Of a DNA stretch of 37,371 nt, positions 31,326 through 37,371 are shown piece after piece. The translations under genes were made by a program, and so were the position numbers. The notes under the pieces are model-generated. The model was given only the letters and a program-made list of their open reading frames with translations. It was not told the origin of the DNA and searched no databases. Position 1 is the stretch's first letter; the number at the start of each line of letters is the position of its first letter. Source of the DNA: Candidatus Methanomethylophilaceae archaeon (GTDB lineage: Archaea; Thermoplasmatota; Thermoplasmata; Methanomassiliicoccales; Methanomethylophilaceae); assembly GCA_944322255.1 (NCBI GenBank), contig CALUOK010000019.1, positions 1 through 37,371 of the forward strand. The letters run 5' to 3'.

Positions 31326-32096
31326 TCACCAGAGCTTCCAGGGGGCCTCTCCGGAGTCCCAGAGCCTCTGCAACTTCTCCTTGTCGCGCATGGTGTCCAT
31401 GCACTGCCAGAAGCCGTCGTGCTTGTAGGCGTTCAGCTCGCCGTCGGCTGCCAGTCTCTCCACCGGCTCGCGCTCGAACGTGGTGGAGTCCCCGTCGATG
31501 TAGTCTATCACGGACGGCTCCAGAACCATGAACCCGCCGTTGATCCATCCGACGTCGTCGATGCTCTTCTCCCTGAACGACCTGATGTCGTTGCCGTCCA
31601 TGTCGAGTGTGCCGAAGCGCCCCTCCGGGCGGACGGCGAGGATCGTGGCCTTCTTGCCCTCCCTCCTGTGGAAGTCGACGACCTTGTCGATCGGCGCGTC
31701 GGTGACGCCGTCGCCGTACGTAAGGCAGAACGGCTCGTCCTCGTCCAGGAAGCGCCTTATGCGCTTGACGCGCCCGCCGGTCATGGTGTTCAGACCGGTG
31801 TCGGCGATGGTCACCGTCCACGGCTCGGACTCGTTGTTGTGGACGGTCATGCCGTTGGACCTGAAGTCGAAGGTGACGTCGCTGTTGTACAGCGCGTAGT
31901 TGGAAAACCACTCCTTGATGATGTGCTGCTTGTACCCGGCGCAGACTATGAAGTCGGTGATTCCGTAGGACCCGTAGATCTTCATGATGTGCCAGAGTAT
32001 CGGCTTGTCCCCGATCTCGATCATAGGCTTGGGCTTGAGATGGCTCTCCTCGGAAATCCTGGTTCCGAAGCCGCCGGCAAGGATCACTGCCTTCAT
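31326..32096 (-). CDS. rfbF: Glucose-1-phosphate cytidylyltransferase
   Basis: A 256-residue nucleotidyltransferase making CDP-glucose from CTP and glucose 1-phosphate. The signature GGFGTRISEESHLKPKPM carries the triphosphate-binding loop and the SEESHLKPKPM part distinguishing RfbF from dTTP enzymes. CLTYGDGVTDAPID holds a metal-binding aspartate, and the segment WINGGFMVLEP and the end KHDGFWQCMDTMRDKEKLQ are also typical. The ATG at 32096 heads the five-gene operon rfbF / rfbG / reductase / rmlC-like / glf. A GATATATG box at about 32129-32136 lies 35-40 bp upstream. Confidence 0.96.
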   Translation of the reverse strand: MKAVILAGGFGTRISEESHLKPKPMIEIGDKPILWHIMKIYGSYGITDFIVCAGYKQHIIKEWFSNYALYNSDVTFDFRSNGMTVHNNESEPWTVTIADTGLNTMTGGRVKRIRRFLDEDEPFCLTYGDGVTDAPIDKVVDFHRREGKKATILAVRPEGRFGTLDMDGNDIRSFREKSIDDVGWINGGFMVLEPSVIDYIDGDSTTFEREPVERLAADGELNAYKHDGFWQCMDTMRDKEKLQRLWDSGEAPWKLW

Positions 32097-32128
32097 AGGT
32101 ATCGCATGTGCGAACGCCGACGCCCGTC

Positions 32129-32137
32129 ATATATCAT
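32129..32137 (-). promoter_or_regulatory. TATA box of the CDP-sugar / glf operon
   Basis: A TGATATATG-type box about 33-41 bp before the rfbF ATG. It overlaps the last codons of the DedA-like gene, so the operon probably has its own promoter. Confidence 0.5.
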
Positions 32138-32742
32138 TCGATGGGTTCGTCGGGCTTCCTCTGGGAATCGTCCAGGCCGTTGCGCCTCTTGACCACGTAC
32201 GACAGCAGGAAGCTCACCGCCAGGATGACCACCAGCAGGAGGATCGTCAGGGTCTGGGCGGACTCCGCGTAGTAGTCGTACATGTAGTCGCTGAGCAGCA
32301 TGATCGCGCCGTACTTCAGGATGCATCCGACCGTGATGTAGAACCAGCACTTCTTCAGGTCCCATCCGGCGATGTGTATGAACGCCCCGGCGAAGGGTAT
32401 GGTGGGGGCGATGCGGTTCAGGAGCAGGAGCTTCTCGTCCTTCAACAACAGGAAGTTGACGTACTTGTCCACCACGCGGGTGACCTTCTTCGGGATGCGG
32501 ATGTGCTTAACCACGTAGTACAGCGAGAATATCCCGATCCACTCCGCCAGGACCGCTGCGAGCAGGAGTTCCAGCCCGAACTCGATCGACGGGTCGTAGG
32601 AGAAGCCTAGGATGAAGAAGAGCTCCGGGAACGTGGGGAACAGGAAAGCATCGATCAGGAAGATCAGGAAGATGCAGAGCACCACGCCCCATCCTCCGTC
32701 CGCGCCGAAGGTGTCGAAAAGGAACTGCCCCACGTCAACCAT
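32134..32742 (-). CDS. DedA/VTT-like membrane protein
   Basis: A 202-residue protein with about five membrane helices. The segment DAFLFPTFPELFFILGF and especially LLLLNRIAPTIPFAGAFIHIAGWDLKKCWFY (the R-x2-P-x(n)-G-x(n)-G-x3-F pattern) resemble the DedA/VTT group, thought to be lipid scramblases or polyprenyl-phosphate flippases. This would suit a glycan locus that must recycle its lipid carrier. It follows the GT4 gene at 32752 by 9 nt, implying joint transcription. The family call rests on the single motif and topology. Confidence 0.7.
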   Translation of the reverse strand: MVDVGQFLFDTFGADGGWGVVLCIFLIFLIDAFLFPTFPELFFILGFSYDPSIEFGLELLLAAVLAEWIGIFSLYYVVKHIRIPKKVTRVVDKYVNFLLLKDEKLLLLNRIAPTIPFAGAFIHIAGWDLKKCWFYITVGCILKYGAIMLLSDYMYDYYAESAQTLTILLLVVILAVSFLLSYVVKRRNGLDDSQRKPDEPIE

Positions 32743-32751
32743 CGTCGCACC

Positions 32752-33843
32752 TCAGATCGTCCCGTCCACAACTGAACGGTACAGGTCCTCCAGCTTCAGG
32801 ATCTGCTGGTCCCAGGTGACCGCCCTGGAGACCTTCAGCGCGTTATCGGACAGCTCCCTGCGGTAACCGTCGTCGGCCAGGAGCCTGTTGATGCCGTCGG
32901 CGAGACCCTTGGGGTCCTTCGGCTTCACGTACAGGCCGGCGTCCTTCACGTTCCCCGGGAGCCCGTCCACGTCCGTGCAGACGATCGGCTTGCCGTAGGA
33001 CATGACCTCCAGGGCCGCGAGCCCGTACGACTCGTAGATCGAGGGCATGACGAAGAAGCGGCATGTGTCCATGAGACGGTTCCTCTCCTCCTCGGACACC
33101 CATCCCCTGATCTCCACACGGCCCTCCAGACCGTACTTCGACACCAGACGGCGTATGGTCTTCTCCTCCGGGCCGGTCCCGCATATGACGAGCCTGTAGT
33201 CGACGTCCCTCATCGCCTCGATCAGGTAGTCGAGACCTTTGGTAGCCACCAGGCGCCCGAGGCTCAGTATGAAGTCGCCCTCGGTGCGGGTGATCTCGGG
33301 CACCACGTCGAGGCAGTTGTCCACGGAGGTCACCCTCGATGGGTCGATGCCCCTGCGTATGAGGTCGTCCCTCACGTAGTCGGTCACGGCGACGATGTGG
33401 TCGTAGCGGTCCAGCTTCTTCCGGTACAGGGCGTCGTTGGCCTCGGATATGTACCTCTGGTACCCCACGCCCTCCCCCCACATGTTGTGGTAAGTGAACA
33501 CCTTCTTCCCGGTGTATCTGGAGACCTCCCCGTCGAACGAGAAGGCCCATCTGTAGTTGTAGTTGACAATGTCGGGGGAGATGCGGTTCAGAGCGTCGAG
33601 GACGCCCTTGCTGGTCACGTACGGAGGGTTGTAGATGTTGTAGAACTTCGAGGGGACCCTGACAATGCGGTATCCGTACTCGGTCTCCTCCTCCGCAGGG
33701 GTCCCCGGGAGCTGGGCGGTCAGCACCGTCACGTCATGACCCCTCTCGGCGAAGTGCTTGCTGGTCACGTGCATCCTGTTCTCGATGCCTCCGAGATGCG
33801 GGAGGAAGTACGGGTTTGCCTCGACTATGCTCAGTGTCTCCAT
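32752..33843 (-). CDS. GT4-family glycosyltransferase (GT-B fold)
   Basis: A 363-residue glycosyltransferase. It opens SIVEANPYFLPHLGGIENRM, typical of GT4 acceptor domains, and contains VDNCLDVVP, LGRLVATKGLDYLIEAM and the donor-binding MPSIYESYGLAALEVMSYG with the E-x7-E pair. The ATG at 33843 starts at the conserved N-terminus, and a TTATAA box (33880-33885) is centred about 39 bp upstream. It leads the unit GT4 / DedA-like. The sugar donor cannot be read from sequence. Confidence 0.9.
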   Translation of the reverse strand: METLSIVEANPYFLPHLGGIENRMHVTSKHFAERGHDVTVLTAQLPGTPAEEETEYGYRIVRVPSKFYNIYNPPYVTSKGVLDALNRISPDIVNYNYRWAFSFDGEVSRYTGKKVFTYHNMWGEGVGYQRYISEANDALYRKKLDRYDHIVAVTDYVRDDLIRRGIDPSRVTSVDNCLDVVPEITRTEGDFILSLGRLVATKGLDYLIEAMRDVDYRLVICGTGPEEKTIRRLVSKYGLEGRVEIRGWVSEEERNRLMDTCRFFVMPSIYESYGLAALEVMSYGKPIVCTDVDGLPGNVKDAGLYVKPKDPKGLADGINRLLADDGYRRELSDNALKVSRAVTWDQQILKLEDLYRSVVDGTI

Positions 33844-33879
33844 CGGTACGCGACCTGAGGTTGCAATTTTGAACCGGAC

Positions 33880-33885
33880 TTATAA
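33880..33885 (-). promoter_or_regulatory. TATA box of the GT4 / DedA-like unit
   Basis: TTATAA on the minus strand, centred about 39 bp upstream of the GT4 ATG (33843), in the 64-nt gap after the nucleotidyltransferase gene. Confidence 0.5.
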
Positions 33886-33907
33886 TGCTTTGTCGGAGAG
33901 CCGCGGA

Positions 33908-34936
33908 TCAGACGGCCCTGTCCCCCTCGACCACCGCCCCCGGCGGGACGGTGGTGCCGTCGGCCAGCACCGCGTTGCGGATCCTCGCCCCCTTCCCGAC
34001 GACGCATCCGTCGCCCAGGATGCTGTCCGCGATGTCCGCACCGCCCACGGTGCAACGATCCATGACGAGCGTGTGGCGCAGGACGCTGTCCGACACACGG
34101 GATCCCCTGAGGACAACGGCATCCTCCATCCTGGACCCAGTCACGACGGCGTCGTGCCCCACGTAGACGGTTCCGGAGACCTCCGTGTCCACCACATCGC
34201 CCGGGAACCCGTCACGGAACTCCGTGGCGGCCACGGTCAGGTTGGCGCGGAGCAGGTCGTGGGGACGTCCGACGTCCATCCACAGTCCGGACAGCTCGAA
34301 CCCCTGGACCCTGCGGCCGGCTGCGATGACCTTCGGGATGATGTGCATGGAGAAGTCGCTGAACTCGTTCTCCGGAACCAGGTCCAGCACATCGCGCTGG
34401 ACCACGTATACCCCCGCGTTGATGAGGTTGGAGAAGACCTCCTCCGGGCGGGGCTTGTCCTTGAACTCGGATATCCTGAGCTGGTCGTCCACATGCGCTA
34501 TGCCGTACTCGCAAGGGTTGTCCACCGGCGTTAGCAGGTCCGTCACCGCCGCACCCGTCTCGATGTGCCTCGCGATCTCCCCGGCCACGTCCAGGTCCGC
34601 GAAGACGTCCCCGTTCGCAGCGACGAAGGTGTCGTCCAGACGGTTCTGGACGAGCTTCATGGCTCCCGCGGTGCCGCGGGGTTCGTCCTCGTAGGAGTAC
34701 ACGATCCTCACGCCCAGGTCGCTGCCGTCCCCCAGGGCCTCCATCATCCCGGGCTTGTATCCGCAGCCGAGGATGACCTCCTCTATGCCGGCACGTGCCA
34801 TGGACCTGATGAGGTACCAGATGCAGGGCCTGTCGGCCACCGAGAGCATCGGCTTGGGCTTGTTCTCCGTCAGAGGGAGCAGGCGTGTGCCCTTCCCTCC
34901 CACCATCAGGACGGCCTGCCTGACCTCCCCTGCCAT
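33908..34936 (-). CDS. Sugar-1-phosphate nucleotidyltransferase with C-terminal beta-helix
   Basis: A 342-residue protein with an N-terminal nucleotidyltransferase domain and a C-terminal left-handed beta-helix. The signature GGKGTRLLPLTENKPKPM is at about 13-30. AANGDVFADLD holds a metal-binding aspartate, and the acceptor region includes FSNLINAGVYVV. After about residue 240, hexapeptide-like repeats (VYVGHDAVVTGSRMEDAVVL and so on) form the helix. Relatives make GDP-mannose, UDP- or dTDP-sugars. As heptose genes are nearby and no other candidate is present, it may activate heptose 1-phosphate (HddC role), but this is inferred. It starts directly after the DUF89 stop, so the two are cotranscribed. 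Confidence 0.85.
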   Translation of the reverse strand: MAGEVRQAVLMVGGKGTRLLPLTENKPKPMLSVADRPCIWYLIRSMARAGIEEVILGCGYKPGMMEALGDGSDLGVRIVYSYEDEPRGTAGAMKLVQNRLDDTFVAANGDVFADLDVAGEIARHIETGAAVTDLLTPVDNPCEYGIAHVDDQLRISEFKDKPRPEEVFSNLINAGVYVVQRDVLDLVPENEFSDFSMHIIPKVIAAGRRVQGFELSGLWMDVGRPHDLLRANLTVAATEFRDGFPGDVVDTEVSGTVYVGHDAVVTGSRMEDAVVLRGSRVSDSVLRHTLVMDRCTVGGADIADSILGDGCVVGKGARIRNAVLADGTTVPPGAVVEGDRAV

Positions 34937-35818
34937 TCAGGCACCCTCCGGCATGATGACCCTGACCACGTTGATGTTCTCGGGGACCCCCAGGGATGAG
35001 GCGACCGGCATGCACTTGGTGCGGAGGATGTGGACTATCGGCACGGGCAGCCTCCGGTCGGAGGTGGCCTCGTAGTTGGCCATGCCCTTGGCGATGATGA
35101 GCCCGCATCCGCGGATCTCCTTCTCCAGCTCCGCCGGGATGTCGTCCCAGTCTATGCCGACGTAGAACTTGCCGGTGGTCAGCAGCCTGTCCATCTCGCG
35201 GTCCAGGCCGATGCGCAGGGCGTCCTCCTCGGTGACGTCGTTGAGTATCGGTGCTCCGCGGACCACTCCCACGACGCGCTTCCCCATGCGCCTGAGCTGC
35301 CTTATGAGGACCTTGTCCAACTGCGACTCACCGCAGTTGTCGAACATGTACACGACTCCGGGCACCCTCTCGAGCAGTTCTCTGAGTACGTCTGTGTCGT
35401 CGCAGCCCAGGCCCTGGGCCACCATCCCGTCGAAGACGCCCATGAACTCGTCGGGATCGCTGATGGCGGACCCTCCTCCGAAATCCATGATGTTGCCGAC
35501 CACGGCGGCGACGATCGCCGACCTGAGAGGGTCGTCGGAACGCTCCACCGCGGCCTCCAGCATATCCACGTACGGTTCGGCGACCGTGTCCGCGCGGACC
35601 TTGATGTCGCGGTAGGGGTCGTCTGACCCTATGGCCTGATAGGCCCTCCGATGGACGTCGGTGGCTATGTCCACGGACGTGGTGCCGTCCGCCATGCGGT
35701 CCGAAAGCACATCGACGGCCGCCTTCACGGCCTCGAACTCGAGGCCTCCGCCCTCGAGACGCGATTGGAAAAGGACGCGCCTCATGAGACATGGGGCGCA
35801 ATCAGCGGTGAATCTCAT
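34937..35818 (-). CDS. DUF89/ARMT1-like metal-dependent phosphatase
   Basis: A 293-residue protein of the DUF89 family, whose studied members are metal-dependent damage-control phosphatases acting on sugar phosphates and related metabolites. The archaeal subtype begins with a C-x2-C motif (TADCAPCLMRR, residues 4-14). Landmarks are GNIMDFGGG, YMFDNCGESQLDKVL (the D-N-x-G-E metal site) and the late CGLIIAKGMANYEA. AAGGAGC lies about nine bases before the ATG at 35818; the frame extends further upstream only as shadow sequence. It abuts the nucleotidyltransferase gene, so a role in clearing wrong sugar phosphates is attractive but inferred. Confidence 0.88.
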   Translation of the reverse strand: MRFTADCAPCLMRRVLFQSRLEGGGLEFEAVKAAVDVLSDRMADGTTSVDIATDVHRRAYQAIGSDDPYRDIKVRADTVAEPYVDMLEAAVERSDDPLRSAIVAAVVGNIMDFGGGSAISDPDEFMGVFDGMVAQGLGCDDTDVLRELLERVPGVVYMFDNCGESQLDKVLIRQLRRMGKRVVGVVRGAPILNDVTEEDALRIGLDREMDRLLTTGKFYVGIDWDDIPAELEKEIRGCGLIIAKGMANYEATSDRRLPVPIVHILRTKCMPVASSLGVPENINVVRVIMPEGA

Positions 35819-35873
35819 GGAAGAATGCTCCTTGTAAACGGTTTGCCGCTTCCGCGGAAGATGATTGGAACAG

Positions 35874-35890
35874 GTGGGGTTGTACCCCAC
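35874..35890 (-). terminator. Terminator of the zinc-ribbon / aEF-1-beta operon
   Basis: The arms GTGGGGT and ACCCCAC give a perfect 7-bp stem with a 3-nt loop, 11 nt past the aEF-1-beta stop on the minus strand. Confidence 0.6.
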
Positions 35891-35901
35891 GGTTTGTGGT
35901 C

Positions 35902-36171
35902 TCAGACGACGGTGTTGGAGACGCACTCGACGTTCTCGATTCCGGGGATGGAGCGGAGAGCGTCCTCGAGCTTGCCACCGACCTCTTCGTCGGCGTCGTC
36001 GATGAGGAACCCGGCGTTGACCTTCATGAGTCCGAAGGCGACGGGCAGGATCTTGGTCTCCAGGAGCTTGACCCCAGCGGGGAGGACTCCGTCGAGCTGC
36101 TTGATGACGCCATCGAGATCGATCTCGGTGCTCTCGGGCATCAGGTCGTATGCTGCTGCGATCTGTCCCAT
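35902..36171 (-). CDS. ef1b: Translation elongation factor aEF-1-beta
   Basis: An 89-residue nucleotide-exchange factor for aEF-1-alpha. The start MGQIAAAYDLMPES and the core LLETKILPVAFGLMKVNAGFLIDD are typical, as is the end IENVECVSNTVV. The ATG at 36171 has GAGGTG five bases upstream and is preferred over GTG 36177. It follows the zinc-ribbon gene with a 9-nt gap, an order common in archaea. Confidence 0.95.
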   Translation of the reverse strand: MGQIAAAYDLMPESTEIDLDGVIKQLDGVLPAGVKLLETKILPVAFGLMKVNAGFLIDDADEEVGGKLEDALRSIPGIENVECVSNTVV

Positions 36172-36180
36172 TCTCACACC

Positions 36181-36348
36181 TCACGGTCCGACGAATCCGC
36201 ATTTCTTGCACTCGTACGAAACGCCCTGGTCGCGGCACTGAGCGCACCTTCCGATCTCGTACTCACCGCAGCGGGGGCACTTGAAGAAGGTGTTTCCCTT
36301 GCCAACCAGTCTCTTTCCACAGGAAGAGCATATTTTATCGGCTGCCAT
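36181..36348 (-). CDS. Small zinc-ribbon RNA-binding-type protein (COG2888-like)
   Basis: A 55-residue protein, rich in cysteine, with four C-x2-C knuckles: CSSC (7-10), CPRC (24-27), CAQC (35-38) and CKKC (47-50). This pattern and the position directly upstream of aEF-1-beta identify the small zinc-ribbon family predicted to bind RNA (COG2888). The four knuckles would give two zinc sites. The ATG at 36348 is preceded by a TTTAAATA box centred about 26 bp upstream, so the transcript is probably leaderless. The gene is easily missed because of its size. The molecular role is not established. Confidence 0.88.
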   Translation of the reverse strand: MAADKICSSCGKRLVGKGNTFFKCPRCGEYEIGRCAQCRDQGVSYECKKCGFVGP

Positions 36349-36369
36349 GAGCAACCGATTAGATTTCTT

Positions 36370-36378
36370 ATATTTAAA
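36370..36378 (-). promoter_or_regulatory. TATA box of the zinc-ribbon / aEF-1-beta operon
   Basis: TTTAAATAT on the minus strand, centred about 26 bp before the ATG at 36348, the distance expected for a leaderless transcript. There is no ribosome-binding site between them. Confidence 0.65.
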
Positions 36379-36426
36379 GAAGGATGGTTTGGTTTAAGTC
36401 GTTTCAACACGCGCGCGGATGCGAGC

Positions 36427-37191
36427 TCACTTCCTCTCGGCGGGGTACATCTCGTAGTAGTCAACGCCGTACATCTTCGCGATGATCTTGGCGGTGAGCT
36501 TCCCGAACCCCCACAGCTGGTGGAACGTCATGATGGGGACCTTGGGGTTGAGGTGGGACTCGCCCTCGGCCCTCTCGCCGAAGTCATACCTGTAGTAGCG
36601 GACGTCCATGCGACGGTCGGCGTACTTCAGGAGGTCCATCAGCACCTTCCATCCGCGGAGCTCGAAGTTGTCCCAGTTCTGCTCGATGATCGGACGGAAC
36701 ACGTCGCAGCGGAGGGCGAAGAGGCCGCTCATCATGTCCTTGGTGGTCTGCTTGCGGTGGAGCATGAAGAAGAACTTGCAGTAGACCTCGACGAGCTCGG
36801 ACCCGAGGGTCCTCTTGAGGCCCATCGCCATCCTGCTGTTCCTCTGACCGACGCACAGGTCGGCACCCTTGTCCATCTCGGCGACGATGCCCCCGAGGGC
36901 GGAGATCGGATGCTGGAAGTCGCAGTCCATGCACATGGCGTAGTCGGTGTCCGCGATCGCGAAACCCTGGAGGACGGATGCTCCGAGGCCCCTCTCCTCC
37001 GGCTTGCGGACGAAGAACGTGACGAGGGGGTCGTTGAGCGCCTCGACCTCCTCCCTGCTCCTGTCGGTGGAGTTGTCGTCCATGAACAGGATCTTGTAGT
37101 CGGGGTAGGCCGCCCTGATGGCCCTGGCCATGTTGGCTATGTTCTTCTCCTCGTTGTATGTGGGAATTACGATCGTGCATGTTCCGGTCAT
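36427..37191 (-). CDS. GT2 glycosyltransferase, dolichyl-phosphate mannose synthase-like
   Basis: A 254-residue GT-A enzyme. The start TIVIPTYNEEKNI, the MDDNSTDRS turn, LGASVLQGFAIAD and the metal-binding MDCDFQHPIS (D-x-D-x-Q-H) are the signature of polyprenyl-phosphate mannose or glucose synthases. MSGLFALRCDVFRP and GWKVLMDLLKY follow, as in DPM1. There are no C-terminal membrane helices, so it is the short soluble type. It would make the lipid-linked donor used by the GT-C and GT87 enzymes elsewhere in this window. The ATG at 37191 starts at the conserved N-terminus. Confidence 0.9.
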   Translation of the reverse strand: MTGTCTIVIPTYNEEKNIANMARAIRAAYPDYKILFMDDNSTDRSREEVEALNDPLVTFFVRKPEERGLGASVLQGFAIADTDYAMCMDCDFQHPISALGGIVAEMDKGADLCVGQRNSRMAMGLKRTLGSELVEVYCKFFFMLHRKQTTKDMMSGLFALRCDVFRPIIEQNWDNFELRGWKVLMDLLKYADRRMDVRYYRYDFGERAEGESHLNPKVPIMTFHQLWGFGKLTAKIIAKMYGVDYYEMYPAERK

Positions 37192-37269
37192 GTCCTCATG
37201 CTCCCGCGGTCACTGCGGATTGTAACGGACATCAGCTCTGACGGGCCAAATCCGAAGTTGCACAGGCAA

Positions 37270-37279
37270 GTGCTTTATT
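37270..37279 (-). promoter_or_regulatory. Possible promoter of the GT2 gene
   Basis: A TTAATAAAG-type box on the minus strand, about 80 bp before the GT2 ATG; it would give a leader of around 50 nt. The same AT-rich bases could serve a rightward transcript. Confidence 0.35.
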
Positions 37280-37321
37280 AATGTTGTTGGTGGATGTGCA
37301 GAGTACACAGTTCGTGTGCGA

Positions 37322-37345
37322 GTGTCTCACGCGCGCGTGAGACAC
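37322..37345. repeat. 24-bp perfect palindrome
   Basis: The arms GTGTCTCACGCG and CGCGTGAGACAC are exact reverse complements with no spacer. Imperfect outer arms (GTGTGC before, GCGCAC after) extend the symmetry. It lies in a gene-free stretch from 37192 to the window end. Possible roles are an operator for a dimeric regulator, a hairpin ending a transcript from the right, or a cruciform site. No T-run is adjacent. Confidence 0.6.
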
Positions 37346-37371
37346 GAGCGCACGTCCACTGTGACGGAATC

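Overview
The window is from a methanogenic archaeon. The best marker is a DUF2099 / methanogenesis marker 8 gene at 6.9 kb. Archaeal translation genes (aIF2-gamma, S6e, aIF5B, L7Ae-S28e-L24e-NDK, aEF-1-beta), TATA boxes about 25 bp before starts and several leaderless genes agree with this. The gene orders and high G+C look most like Thermoplasmata-type methanogens (Methanomassiliicoccales). That placement is inference from gene content, not a database result.

Layout. (1) 1-3.5 kb: an AT-richer, accessory-looking block. It holds a permease with a CSC motif (5' end outside the window), a CxxC thioredoxin-like protein, a carboxymuconolactone-decarboxylase-like protein and a convergent ArsC/low-molecular-weight phosphatase-type protein. 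These are followed by a rolling-circle (HUH-family) replication initiator and a 21-nt segment shaped like the 3' end of a tRNA gene, suggesting the edge of an integrated element. (2) 3.5-6.2 kb: clustered GACAT repeats, an NCS2 purine permease and a Fic protein. (3) 6.3-14.3 kb: core genes. These are cyclophilin, marker 8, the operon S6e / aIF2-gamma / PIN protein, and the operon L7Ae / S28e / L24e / NDK / aIF5B, which ends in a cardiolipin-synthase-like protein that has lost its catalytic histidines. (4) 14.4-22.7 kb: a membrane glycosylation island with three multi-spanning GT-C-like proteins, an anchored ectodomain protein, a GtrA protein and two paralogous two-gene membrane cassettes, one of them DUF2238-like. 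(5) 22.7-26.4 kb: ilvE, a GmhA-GmhB fusion with HddA (heptose pathway), and an ACT-domain protein. (6) 26.5-35.8 kb: two GT4 glycosyltransferases, a five-gene operon rfbF / rfbG / SDR reductase / rmlC-like / glf, a DedA-like membrane protein, a sugar-1-phosphate nucleotidyltransferase and a DUF89 protein. (7) 35.9-37.4 kb: aEF-1-beta with its small zinc-ribbon partner, a DPM-like GT2, and a 24-bp perfect palindrome near the right edge.

How the parts fit. Regions 4-7 look like a cell-surface glycan locus. They contain genes for precursor synthesis (a CDP-6-deoxyhexose, UDP-galactofuranose and a nucleotide-activated heptose), cytoplasmic glycosyltransferases (GT4), a polyprenyl-phosphate sugar synthase (GT2), a possible flippase (GtrA) and extracytoplasmic GT-C enzymes. 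The paired small membrane proteins flanking the GT-C cassette and the anchored ectodomain protein have no role I can name and are the best candidates for an undescribed system. The precursor assignments rest on family motifs, so the exact sugars are unknown.
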